This document shows positions 15,150-23,059 of a DNA stretch of 64,000 nt, in pieces. How positions within the stretch are numbered: the stretch's first letter is position 1; every line of letters starts with the position of its first letter. The notes beneath the pieces are model-generated. The model had not been told where the DNA came from and did not search any database. It worked only from the letters and a program-made list of their open reading frames with translations. Where the stretch lies: the NCBI RefSeq assembly GCF_009664855.1, contig NZ_CP045928.1:4527186-4591185 (forward strand). The letters run 5' to 3'. The translations under genes and the position numbers were made by a program. The DNA is from Flavobacterium sp. SLB02 (GTDB lineage Bacteria; Bacteroidota; Bacteroidia; Flavobacteriales; Flavobacteriaceae).

Positions 15150-17468
15150 TTGAAAAAAACATCTTATTTGTTCGTCTTCTTATTTTTACTTAGCCTCCCG
15201 CACACTATTTTTTCTCAGGAAAAGAAACCCAAAGTCGTTTTGGTCTTAAGTGGTGGTGGCGCAAAAGGTATTGCACATATTCCGCTTTTACAAAAACTAG
15301 ATTCTTTGCACATTGTACCTGATCTTATTGTTGGGAACAGTATGGGCAGCATTATAGGAGGTTTGTATGCGATGGGCTATTCTGGTGATAGTATCGAGAA
15401 ATTAACCAAAGATATTAATTGGGATAAACTATTTGGCGGAGGCCAGTCCTTACGATCTGTAAGCGTAGAGGAAAAAAGAGAATTCCAGAGATATTTAGTG
15501 GGAATAGGAATTAAAGATAAAAAACTAAACAGCGTTGGCTCCCTTTTAAATGATCAAAACTTAAGAGAATATCTCGCAGAATTAACCTATCCGGTATATA
15601 ATATTAAAGATTTTGACAGCCTGCCAATACCGTTTAGAGCCATGGCTACTGATTTGGCCGAAGGAAAAGAGGTTATTTTAAGCAAAGGCAATCTTGCTTA
15701 TGCCATGAGAGCGAGTATGTCATTGCCAGGTATTTTTAAGCCTATGACATACGAAAAAACGGTATTAGTCGACGGAGGGGTACTGAATAATTTTCCCACA
15801 GATGTCGCCAAAGAAATGGGTGCCGACTTTATTATTGGCAGTGATGTGGGTGGCGGATTGGAACCAATAGCCAAACTGAACAATCTTATAACTATATTGA
15901 CTCAAACCAGTATGTTCCCAAGTAATATTAAGAATCCGGCAAACCGAAAACTTTGCAATATCTTAGTAGATCACCTGCCTAACTTACGTTTTTCTACTGC
16001 TGATTTTGCAGATAGCGAAGAAATCTATAAAGACGGGAAAATTGCCACAAACGAAAATCTTCCCGCCTTGATTGTATTATCAGAAAAACTAAAAGCATAC
16101 ACACAACGAACTCACGAATTACCAAACATACCCGCAGAATTTATTCTTGACACTATTGTGTACAAAAAAATCAGTCCTGAAAACCTTGCGCTGGTATTAG
16201 GAAGAATAAATCTTAAAACACATGTAAAATATACCACCAAAGATTTAATAGCAGGTATCAACCGCGCAATGGGCACGAATCTTTTTGATGAAATTACATA
16301 CAGCTATTTTATCAAAGATGACAATAAACTAGGAGTAACGATATTTGGACATGAACGTGCCAAAAACCAACTGAACACATCAGTACATTATGACACTTAC
16401 CGGGGCGTTGGAATCATTTTTAATTACACTGCCAGAAATGTTCTTGCCAGAGCATCCCGGCTTCTTTTAACAGTCGATATTGCAGAACAGCCAAAAGCAC
16501 GAATCAATTATCAGAAAAATTTTGGAAAAAACCGAGACTGGTGGTGGTCATCTGAACTTTATGGAGCTTTTTTAAGGCAAGAGATTTATTTTAACGGCAA
16601 AGCTTCAGATAATGTACTTTATAATGCTGTAGAATTCAGTAATGAGATCAACAGAAATTTAAATTCACTAAAAAGTTATTTTGGCTATGGTTTAAATTAT
16701 CAATACGCCAATTTAAAACCAAAATACGACAGAGAATACAATCCAAATTCCATCGATATCACGAATTATTCCTTAAACAGCATCGAACTCAACATGCATT
16801 ATTCCTACAATGATATGGATAAAGTTTTCTTTGCTGAAAACGGAAAAATTATAAAAGCAAATGTAACCCGATCATTGTTATCAGATGTCTACACCTCTTT
16901 TAACGCCCCGGATCGAACAAGTATATCCGGTGCAACCAATGGTTATACAAAATTTGGTTTCAGCTTTGAAAAGAGAACCCTCTTAAAAAAGAAAATTACC
17001 GGAATCATTGGGTTTGATTCTTATTTTATTTTTGAGGATAAACTCAAAGACAGCCAAATCCCATTTTCGGATTTTGGTTATGCTTCAAAATATTTCTTAG
17101 GAGGAAATATACCCAGTTCCGGTAGTAATCGTTTTTCATTTCCCGGCCTACACGAAGACGAACTGAATGTTTCACAATATATGGGCTTAAAACTAGCTTC
17201 TCAAATAAACCTTATGGGAAAAATCTATTTAACTCCCCATTTTAATATCTCTACTGTTGGGTTTGAATCTTTTGATAAATACATTAACAAAGCCTTTAGT
17301 CCAAAAGGAAATTGGGATGATGGCTTCGACCCTAGCCTTGTAATATCCGGAGGAGCCGCTATTTCTTATCAATCCATTTTAGGCCCTATTCATTTTGATA
17401 CTTCCTGGATCAATAATATCGACAAAGTGAGATTGTTTTTTAGTGTCGGATTATCATTCAATCCATAG
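15150..17468 (+). CDS. Patatin-like phospholipase with C-terminal beta-barrel (type Vd-like)
   Basis: 772 residues, apparently starting at TTG: MKKTSYLFVFLFLLSL is a good signal peptide, ending IFSQ, and no in-frame ATG precedes it. Residues about 28-235 are a patatin lipase domain with oxyanion loop VLSGGGAKG, nucleophile Ser64 in GNSMGS, and Asp208 in VDGGVLNNFP. After a linker with POTRA-like content (about 330-380) the rest alternates polar and aromatic strands (GVGIIFNYTARNVL, WWWSSELYGAFL) and ends DKVRLFFSVGLSFNP, as a BamA/D15-type barrel. This architecture resembles PlpD/FplA type Vd autotransporters. It probably hydrolyses phospholipids at the outer membrane. Confidence 0.88.
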   Translation: MKKTSYLFVFLFLLSLPHTIFSQEKKPKVVLVLSGGGAKGIAHIPLLQKLDSLHIVPDLIVGNSMGSIIGGLYAMGYSGDSIEKLTKDINWDKLFGGGQSLRSVSVEEKREFQRYLVGIGIKDKKLNSVGSLLNDQNLREYLAELTYPVYNIKDFDSLPIPFRAMATDLAEGKEVILSKGNLAYAMRASMSLPGIFKPMTYEKTVLVDGGVLNNFPTDVAKEMGADFIIGSDVGGGLEPIAKLNNLITILTQTSMFPSNIKNPANRKLCNILVDHLPNLRFSTADFADSEEIYKDGKIATNENLPALIVLSEKLKAYTQRTHELPNIPAEFILDTIVYKKISPENLALVLGRINLKTHVKYTTKDLIAGINRAMGTNLFDEITYSYFIKDDNKLGVTIFGHERAKNQLNTSVHYDTYRGVGIIFNYTARNVLARASRLLLTVDIAEQPKARINYQKNFGKNRDWWWSSELYGAFLRQEIYFNGKASDNVLYNAVEFSNEINRNLNSLKSYFGYGLNYQYANLKPKYDREYNPNSIDITNYSLNSIELNMHYSYNDMDKVFFAENGKIIKANVTRSLLSDVYTSFNAPDRTSISGATNGYTKFGFSFEKRTLLKKKITGIIGFDSYFIFEDKLKDSQIPFSDFGYASKYFLGGNIPSSGSNRFSFPGLHEDELNVSQYMGLKLASQINLMGKIYLTPHFNISTVGFESFDKYINKAFSPKGNWDDGFDPSLVISGGAAISYQSILGPIHFDTSWINNIDKVRLFFSVGLSFNP

Positions 17469-17533
17469 CAACAGTAAATTAGACATTTACGATTCTTCAA
17501 TCTAAAATCAGAAAATCAAAAATAATTATCAGG

Positions 17534-17652
17534 GCGTGCCACCATCCTGATAAGAGCGCCAAAATACTGTACGTGTATACGCCCTCTTATCAGGATGGTG
17601 TCAGGCTATCCGTGCTACTTCGGTAGCTCACTGCGATCCCCTCCCGCTCACG
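17534..17652. repeat. Structured multi-hairpin intergenic element
   Basis: A perfect 17-bp inverted repeat, CACCATCCTGATAAGAG (17540-17556) with CTCTTATCAGGATGGTG (17584-17600), is followed by GCTAC-TTCG-GTAGC (17614-17627), a stable UUCG tetraloop hairpin, and CGTG/CACG close the whole. It fills most of the 280-base gap before the coiled-coil gene. Confidence 0.6.
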
Positions 17653-17748
17653 TAAACCAAGAACATTAATTTAATCAGATATTTTAGACGGTTTTTAAAT
17701 TTAAACTTTACATTTGAACTTCAAATCCCCAATATCTAAAACCTAATT

Positions 17749-18324
17749 ATGAGAACACGCCTTTTTTTAATCCTAATAATATTGTTGCCTTTTTTTACCA
17801 ATGCCCAATCTAGTATGCAAAGACAAATGCAGGCTTCGAACGCAATGGTGAGACAGCAAAACCAAATGTTTCTGCAGCAACAACAGCAACAACGTGCTAT
17901 GGCAAGCATGATGAACAACATCGAAACAAAAGAAACCAAACTAGCCAAAGAAGAAAAAAAACTTAAAAAACTTCAGGAAAAATCAAAACAAAGAGAAGCC
18001 GATTTAAAGACAAAAAACGACGCACTAAAAACTCTTGAAATCAACTCCGAGAAAAGCAATAATTCTGACATTCTAAAAGATATCGAAAAGTCTAAAAAAG
18101 AAATCGCCAAGTCTGAAGAAAAAATAAGCAAATCGAAAACAGATATCGAAAAGAGTTCGACTAAAATTCAAGATTTACAAAACCAGATACAAGCTGATAA
18201 AATCAAAAAAGAAGAATTAGAGAAAAAGCACGAAGAAGAAAAAAAGGCCAAAGAAGAAGAAAAAAGAGTAAAGGAAGAGGAAAAGGCGAAAAAACAAAAA
18301 GAAAAGCAAGACAAGAAAAAATAG
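17749..18324 (+). CDS. Secreted lysine/glutamate-rich coiled-coil protein, hypothetical
   Basis: 191 residues. Signal peptide at 1-19 (LFLILIILLPFFTNAQ), then a glutamine-rich segment (about 20-50, with QQQQQQ) and a long charged coiled coil to the end, with repeated KxxEE units such as KAKEEEKRVKEEEKAKKQ. No catalytic domain. Such proteins can be periplasmic spacers or stress-related; nothing here decides. It starts a close run of two further genes (gaps of 4 and 6 bases), so the three may be co-transcribed. The repeat-rich sequence means homology searches would mostly hit other coiled coils. Confidence 0.7.
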   Translation: MRTRLFLILIILLPFFTNAQSSMQRQMQASNAMVRQQNQMFLQQQQQQRAMASMMNNIETKETKLAKEEKKLKKLQEKSKQREADLKTKNDALKTLEINSEKSNNSDILKDIEKSKKEIAKSEEKISKSKTDIEKSSTKIQDLQNQIQADKIKKEELEKKHEEEKKAKEEEKRVKEEEKAKKQKEKQDKKK

Positions 18325-18328
18325 CACT

Positions 18329-18613
18329 ATGATCGAAAAAGTTGTATGCGAAACGCACGGCACAAAAGACATGTCTTTCTCCTGTATTCATATTTCAATG
18401 GCAATAGACCAAAAAGAAAAAGTAGGTTTCTTCTATTCTGAAGCCGAAGAAGATCTCCCACAAATTGCCTGGTGCGGAGCATGTGAACAATGGCTGCTGG
18501 ATAACGGTGAAGAATGGACAGACGTTTTTCAAACTAATGCCGATTTTAAAATATTATGTGCTGATTGTTTTGATGAGGCAAAAAACAAGGAAACAGAGAT
18601 TCATCTAAGATAA
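18329..18613 (+). CDS. Small cysteine-rich, probably zinc-binding protein, hypothetical
   Basis: 94 residues with metal-ligand-like pairs: CETHGTKDMSFSCIH near the N-terminus, IAWCGACEQWL in the middle and ILCADCFDEAK near the end. The order (C-x2-H, C-x2-C, C-x2-C) suggests one or two zinc sites. I know of small bacterial proteins with this same layout but no assigned function. It follows the coiled-coil gene by 4 bases and precedes the next unknown gene by 6 bases, so all three are probably one operon. No signal peptide; cytoplasmic. Confidence 0.65.
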   Translation: MIEKVVCETHGTKDMSFSCIHISMAIDQKEKVGFFYSEAEEDLPQIAWCGACEQWLLDNGEEWTDVFQTNADFKILCADCFDEAKNKETEIHLR

Positions 18614-18619
18614 ATAAAC

Positions 18620-19258
18620 ATGATTTCTACAAAAAACTTTACATTATTACCCCATAAAAATGCATTACAAAATATCTGTAAAGTAATCTCGGTTTTGGAT
18701 GCTATTATTTGCCAGGAATGGGAATATCGATATTATTCGTATAATTCTAAATGGGGAGAAGGCGAAGAATTTTGCGAAATGAGAGATGGATCCGGCGATT
18801 TAATGAACATTCTTTTTCTTGAAAATCATTGTGTAATAAATGGTTTTGCACACGAATTTCAGCATAACAAAAAAAGTGATCTGACTAAAAATTTACCTGA
18901 AATTTATAATGAATTTATATTTGGGGAACCCGTCGCCTCTCTCGGAACTACATTTTGTTTATGGACAAATGAAACCGGAAATTGGCAAGTAGGAATGATT
19001 GAAGATTATAATGACAATTCAGCTGAATTACTCGCTATTTTTGACGGAAATCCTCAGACTTACATTGACTGGGCAAGCGAATATTTTGAAGATTCTTATA
19101 AAGAAACCGGAATACCATTAAAAACAGTAACCGAAATTTATCAAGGCAAGATATTAACCAAAGAAATGGTTTTATCTATTGTTGACGAAATCGAAGATTG
19201 GGGATTATTAGAAGAAGATTTAAAGGAAATAAATTACCCTTATGATTTCAATAAATAA
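18620..19258 (+). CDS. Hypothetical protein, cytoplasmic
   Basis: 212 residues, acidic, with no signal peptide or membrane helix. Conserved-looking phrases are ICQEWEYRYYSYNSKWGEGEE, MRDGSGDLMNILFLENHCVINGFAHE and LAIFDGNPQTYIDWASEYFE. The pattern of tryptophan- and aspartate-rich strands resembles small single-domain proteins that often sit beside small toxin or immunity genes, but there is no direct evidence for that here. Third gene of a tight run with the coiled-coil and zinc-binding proteins. Function not recognised. Confidence 0.65.
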   Translation: MISTKNFTLLPHKNALQNICKVISVLDAIICQEWEYRYYSYNSKWGEGEEFCEMRDGSGDLMNILFLENHCVINGFAHEFQHNKKSDLTKNLPEIYNEFIFGEPVASLGTTFCLWTNETGNWQVGMIEDYNDNSAELLAIFDGNPQTYIDWASEYFEDSYKETGIPLKTVTEIYQGKILTKEMVLSIVDEIEDWGLLEEDLKEINYPYDFNK

Positions 19259-19348
19259 ACGTCCTAATACAGTTTATCAAACAGATCATACATTAGCAAA
19301 AAAATATAAAAACAAACAATCAAAACCTTACTAATTTAGACCTTAAAA

Positions 19349-20191
19349 ATGAATGTAAAATTACTCATCACAAGTTTATTCCTTCTTCTTACTTCTGTCA
19401 CTTTCTCTCAAAAAATATCCGTTAGTGAAATAAATGAAAAAAGATCCACATCAGAGAATTCGTTTTACAACGAATGCGAAATTGAACTCAAAATATGGGG
19501 AGATGAAATTCGAAAATACAAATTTGTTAAAATCAGTAAAATCACTAAGGCAATCGATGACCAGGGACTTGACCTGATCAATGAAGACAGGACTAATTCC
19601 GATTATATTAAAATAGATCAGACCGCTAAAATCAAACTGGAAACCAAAGTTCCATCCCGAAAAGCAAAAACCATTAAAGAACTGAGCGGAGAAGTAAGTC
19701 TATACAATCCTAATGTAGCAAATGGGAGTGAAATTAAAATTGCTAATTATCAGAGTAAAACCAATGTAAATCTTGTACCTGGCAAATCCGACATTCAAAT
19801 CCTTTATCTGACAAAAGAATCTTACGCAAAATATGTCAAAGAGAATAAAGACAAAAAAGCAGAAGAGCTTAAAAAACTACCCGAAGCTGCAAGACAGCTT
19901 GCCGAAGGCTTGGTAGGTGCTTTCGACGGCCTTTTTAGCTCTGACGAGACTGATGACTCTAATAAAGTTTACTTTTATGTAAATGGCGATAAAGCTAAAT
20001 TTGTCGATTTATTTTTTGAAGACGCAACCGGCAAGAAAATAGAACGAAATGGCAGTATGAGCAACAATAACTTGTTTACTTACTATTTTGACGAAAAACC
20101 AAATACAAACTGGAAATTGGTAATTAATATCGAGACAGATAAATCAACCAAAAAAGTTCTTTTTAAACTAATGGACATTGAATTGCCATAA
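19349..20191 (+). CDS. Secreted hypothetical protein
   Basis: 280 residues. Signal peptide at about 1-20 (LLITSLFLLLTSVTFSQ), then a beta-rich region (ECEIELKIWGDEIRKYKFVKISKITKAIDDQG) and a lysine-rich middle (KYVKENKDKKAEELKKLPEAARQLAE), ending in another beta domain (NTNWKLVINIETDKSTKKVLFKL). The first domain looks like an all-beta fold found in uncharacterised secreted proteins of Bacteroidota and Planctomycetes, but I cannot name it. It lies 90 bases after the preceding unknown gene and may be a separate transcript. No catalytic residues stand out. Confidence 0.65.
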   Translation: MNVKLLITSLFLLLTSVTFSQKISVSEINEKRSTSENSFYNECEIELKIWGDEIRKYKFVKISKITKAIDDQGLDLINEDRTNSDYIKIDQTAKIKLETKVPSRKAKTIKELSGEVSLYNPNVANGSEIKIANYQSKTNVNLVPGKSDIQILYLTKESYAKYVKENKDKKAEELKKLPEAARQLAEGLVGAFDGLFSSDETDDSNKVYFYVNGDKAKFVDLFFEDATGKKIERNGSMSNNNLFTYYFDEKPNTNWKLVINIETDKSTKKVLFKLMDIELP

Positions 20192-20252
20192 TTTAAACTC
20201 GAATTAATCCGTAAAAAGTATATTATCTTACCTATTCCTCTTTTCACATCAA

Positions 20253-20271
20253 CACAAAGGTTAACTTTGTG
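20253..20271 (+). promoter_or_regulatory. Promoter with overlapping palindrome upstream of the SMR gene
   Basis: CACAAAG-GTTAA-CTTTGTG has perfect 7-bp arms and its right half is embedded in the -7 box TAACTTTG (20262-20269). A repressor site is likely, about 12 bases before the SMR start. Confidence 0.5.
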
Positions 20272-20282
20272 AAAAACGTGCT

Positions 20283-20615
20283 ATGAAAAACTTCTTCTTT
20301 TTAGGAATCGCTATTATATTTGAGATCATTGCCACTTCTGCTTTAAAAAAATCAGAGCAGTTTACACAGATTATTCCAAGTATCATAACAATTGTAGGGT
20401 ATTTTGCTGCATTCTACTTTTTAAGTTTTGCTATTAGAACCATCCCGGTTGGTATTGCGTATGCTATTTGGTCCGGAGTTGGGATTGTCCTGATTACTAT
20501 TATTGGAGCAGTTTTCTTTAAGCAAATCCCGGATTTACCTGCCATTATAGGATTGGCATTGATTATGGTTGGTGTTGTGGTTATAAATGTTTTTTCTAAA
20601 ACTACGGCGCATTAA
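20283..20615 (+). CDS. Small multidrug resistance (SMR) efflux protein
   Basis: 110 residues with four membrane helices. The essential glutamate is Glu14 in IAIIFEIIATSALKKSE, followed by the SMR signature region YFLSFAIRTIPVGIAYAIWSGVGIVL with the GxAYAxWxG motif. Members of the EmrE/QacE/SugE group exchange protons for cationic drugs or guanidinium. The sequence after the signature does not tell EmrE-type from Gdx-type with certainty. A palindrome overlaps its promoter, which suggests repression. It is single and is followed by an acetyltransferase gene with its own start region. Confidence 0.92.
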   Translation: MKNFFFLGIAIIFEIIATSALKKSEQFTQIIPSIITIVGYFAAFYFLSFAIRTIPVGIAYAIWSGVGIVLITIIGAVFFKQIPDLPAIIGLALIMVGVVVINVFSKTTAH

Positions 20616-20639
20616 ATCTATAATAATAAATTGTTTCAA

Positions 20640-20659
20640 GTTTCAGGTTTCAGGTTGCT
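20640..20659. repeat. Direct repeat copy 1 (flanking the acetyltransferase gene)
   Basis: A 20-base segment GTTTCAGGTTTCAGGTTGCT, identical to 21200-21219; the two copies bracket the GNAT gene. Confidence 0.5.
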
Positions 20660-20724
20660 TCAGTTCTTAAAAAAATGATACCTTTTTTATCAATTTTCAA
20701 CTTAGTCATTTTAAAAATAAAACA

Positions 20725-21189
20725 ATGGATTTCAAAAAAGCTACAATTTCAGATTTGACAGAAATGCAGGAAATGTATATCGAAACCATAAAATGGGTTT
20801 GCAAAAACGATTACAGCCCTTTAGAGATTGATGCTTGGGTTTCCGGATTAAACAATGTAGAACGCTGGCTAAAAGTTATTCATGCGCAATTTGTTTTATT
20901 GGCTCTTATTGATGATAAAATTGTAGGTTACGGGACGCTAAAAGATGGCAATTACATCGACTTTTTCTGTGTTCATAAAGATTTCCAACGACAAGGAATT
21001 GCCGATAAAGTATTCAATCAATTAGAAAATGAAGCTAAAAAGGAAAACTCAGAAATCATCACAGCCGACGTAAGCATTACTGCAAAACCATTTTTTGAGA
21101 AAAAGGGATTTATCGTAAAAACCAAACAAAAAAATATCCGATTAGGTGTTGAGCTTATCAATTACAAAATGGAGAAAAGTTTGAAGTAA
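20725..21189 (+). CDS. GNAT-family N-acetyltransferase
   Basis: 154 residues of a single GNAT domain. The acetyl-CoA binding motif A is visible as DFFCVHKDFQRQGIADKVFNQLENEAKK (Q/R-x-x-G-x-G/A), and the C-terminal strand is FFEKKGFIVKTKQKN, the motif B wall. MDFKKATISDLTEMQEMYIETIKWVC is the typical GNAT N-terminus. The acceptor (amino acid, aminoglycoside, protein or small metabolite) is not predictable from this. The gene is flanked by two copies of a 20-base repeat. No linked substrate pathway. Confidence 0.85.
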   Translation: MDFKKATISDLTEMQEMYIETIKWVCKNDYSPLEIDAWVSGLNNVERWLKVIHAQFVLLALIDDKIVGYGTLKDGNYIDFFCVHKDFQRQGIADKVFNQLENEAKKENSEIITADVSITAKPFFEKKGFIVKTKQKNIRLGVELINYKMEKSLK

Positions 21190-21199
21190 CAAAATAATT

Positions 21200-21233
21200 G
21201 TTTCAGGTTTCAGGTTGCTACAGAACCTGAAAC
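21200..21233 (+). repeat. Direct repeat copy 2 with hairpin
   Basis: Identical to 20640-20659 over 20 bases; in this copy GTTTCAGGTT / AACCTGAAAC form a perfect 10-bp stem (21207-21216 with 21224-21233). It may act as terminator of the acetyltransferase gene. Confidence 0.5.
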
Positions 21234-21256
21234 TTTAAACAATAAAAACAAAAACA

Positions 21257-21284
21257 CCGCAAGTTTCGGATTTTATACCCGCAA
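21257..21284 (+). promoter_or_regulatory. Candidate Ada-type operator (two CCGCAA repeats)
   Basis: CCGCAA occurs at 21257-21262 and 21279-21284, exactly 22 bases apart (about two helical turns), followed by a promoter-like GATATTTG at 21294. AraC-type regulators commonly bind such direct repeats. Weakly supported. Confidence 0.3.
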
Positions 21285-21321
21285 AAACCAATCGATATTT
21301 GCATTATAAAATTGAACGAAA

Positions 21322-22167
21322 ATGAACACACAGGAAAACATCAATTATAATCGAATTGCCGATGCGATCGATTATATCAAAGTCAACTTTAAGGATCAGC
21401 CTAACTTAGATGAGGTTGCCGAAAAAGTGCATTTAAGTCCGTTTCACTTTCAACGCTTGTTTACCGAATGGGCAGGAACAAGTCCAAAAAAGTTTTTGCA
21501 ATATATTAGTGTTGAGCACGCCAAGAAAATCCTGAAAGAAAATAATAAAGTCACTTTATCTGATGCTGCTTTTGATACCGGATTATCAGGAACCAGCCGT
21601 TTGCATGATTTGTTTGTCAACATCGAAGGAATGACTCCTGCCGAATACAAAAATGGCGGTAAAAACTTAGAAATCAACTTCAGTTTTGCCGAAAGTCCGT
21701 TTGGGAATATCATTGTTGCTTCGACCAATAAAGGTGTTTGTTTTATGGCTTTCGCAGAAGATGAACAAACCGGATTCGAAAATTTAAAACACAAATTCCC
21801 AAATGCAGCATTCTCCCGAAAACTGGATTTGTCGCAACAAAATGCTTTGTTTATTTTTCAAAACGACTGGAGTAAATTATCTGAAATCAAGCTGCATTTA
21901 AAAGGAACCGATTTTCAATTGAAAGTCTGGGAAACGCTGCTAAAAATCCCGATGGGACAACTTTCTACTTATGGAACGATTGCACAACAAATTGAGAAAC
22001 CAAATGCTTCAAGAGCTGTAGGAACTGCGATTGGCAGTAATCCTGTTGCCTTTTTAATTCCGTGTCATCGTGTGATTCAATCCTCAGGAAGCTTTGGTGG
22101 TTATATGTGGGGGAATACCCGTAAAACCGCTATTGTTGGTTGGGAAGGCGCCAAGGTAAATCCATAA
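21322..22167 (+). CDS. Ada-like AraC regulator/O6-methylguanine methyltransferase without zinc domain
   Basis: 281 residues. Residues about 12-112 are an AraC double helix-turn-helix (LDEVAEKVHLSPFHFQRLFTEWAG and LSDAAFDTGLSGTSRLHDLFV). Residues about 115-281 are a DNA-repair methyltransferase with active site Cys248 in IPCHRVIQSSG, preceded by ASRAVGTAIGSNPVAFL. E. coli Ada also has an N-terminal zinc domain that senses methylphosphotriesters; it is absent here but occurs as a separate short gene at 23242-23487. The cluster with an oxygenase and AlkB shows a role in the alkylation response. The protein removes methyl groups from O6-guanine and probably activates the cluster. Confidence 0.93.
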   Translation: MNTQENINYNRIADAIDYIKVNFKDQPNLDEVAEKVHLSPFHFQRLFTEWAGTSPKKFLQYISVEHAKKILKENNKVTLSDAAFDTGLSGTSRLHDLFVNIEGMTPAEYKNGGKNLEINFSFAESPFGNIIVASTNKGVCFMAFAEDEQTGFENLKHKFPNAAFSRKLDLSQQNALFIFQNDWSKLSEIKLHLKGTDFQLKVWETLLKIPMGQLSTYGTIAQQIEKPNASRAVGTAIGSNPVAFLIPCHRVIQSSGSFGGYMWGNTRKTAIVGWEGAKVNP

Positions 22168-22248
22168 TAATTGTAAAATCGCAATTTTCAAAATTCCAAA
22201 TTCCAATGACTAATCATCACTGGAAACTTTACTTCATCTCAAATTATT

Positions 22249-22962
22249 ATGCAAAATATACAATCAAAAATTGCTTCCCTTAATTGGGAAAGCATCACCG
22301 AATCTATGCACGAAAATGGGTTCGCCATTATTCCAAATGTACTCGATAACGAACAATGCGAAGATTTAAAATTCGATTATGACAATCCAGCTTTATACCG
22401 AAAAACGGTCGTTATGGAACGTTATCGATTTGGTTTGGGCGAATACAAATATTTTAATTATCCATTGCCGGACTTGATTCAAACGATTCGGACATCTATT
22501 TATCCTAAACTCGCACCAATTGCAAATGCCTGGATGAAAGCATTGAATATAAACACCATTTTTCCTGAAACGCATGAAAAATTACTGGAACAATGTCACG
22601 CCAATAATCAACTTAAAGCAACTGTTTTGATTTTAAAATATGGTAAAAGTGGTTTTAATACCTTACATCAGGATTTGTATGGTGATGTTTATTTCCCTAT
22701 TCAGATTGTGCTTTTCCTCAATAAACCCAATGAAGATTTTACCGGCGGTGAATTTGTTTTAACCCAACAAACTCCCAGAGCGCAATCGAAAGTAATTGTT
22801 TTAAAACCTAAGAAAGGTGATGTATTGATTTTTACGACTAATTTCAGACCCGTAAAAGGTACAAAAGGATATTATCGTGTAAATATGAAACATGGTGTTA
22901 GCGAAATTCATTTCGGTGAACGACATACATTGGGAATTATTTTTCATGATGCCCTTTCGTGA
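22249..22962 (+). CDS. 2OG-Fe(II) oxygenase, alkylation-cluster member
   Basis: 237 residues of a double-stranded beta-helix dioxygenase. The iron ligands are His140 and Asp142 in TLHQDLYGDVYFP and a distal histidine, probably His215 in MKHGVSEI, with Arg225 as the likely 2-oxoglutarate contact; other conserved pieces are GGEFVLTQQTPRAQ and KKGDVLIFTTNFRPVKG. It is not a close AlkB (that is the gene at 23474), but it lies between the ada-like gene and the zinc-domain gene, so a role in repair of alkylated nucleic acid or protein is likely. Substrate unproven. A 20-bp inverted repeat follows it. Confidence 0.85.
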   Translation: MQNIQSKIASLNWESITESMHENGFAIIPNVLDNEQCEDLKFDYDNPALYRKTVVMERYRFGLGEYKYFNYPLPDLIQTIRTSIYPKLAPIANAWMKALNINTIFPETHEKLLEQCHANNQLKATVLILKYGKSGFNTLHQDLYGDVYFPIQIVLFLNKPNEDFTGGEFVLTQQTPRAQSKVIVLKPKKGDVLIFTTNFRPVKGTKGYYRVNMKHGVSEIHFGERHTLGIIFHDALS

Positions 22963-22967
22963 ATATT

Positions 22968-23049
22968 TTTTTTCGCCACGAATTCACGAATTAGTTTTAA
23001 AATCTATGCGAATAGAATTAGTGTTATTTGTGAATTCGTGGCGAAAAAA
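22968..23049. repeat. Large inverted repeat after the 2OG oxygenase gene
   Basis: Perfect 20-bp arms, TTTTTTCGCCACGAATTCAC (22968-22987) and its reverse complement at 23030-23049, separated by 42 bases. It lies just after the oxygenase stop and could be a terminator or a short palindromic mobile element. Confidence 0.65.
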
Positions 23050-23059
23050 CTGCAAAATG

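Noticed and set aside
17534..17652. tRNA-like cloverleaf
   Set aside because: Lacks the tRNA conserved bases, anticodon arm and CCA end; treated as a structured repeat.
20640..21233. CRISPR or integron-type repeat at the acetyltransferase gene
   Set aside because: Only two copies 560 bases apart, no regular spacing and a normal gene between them.
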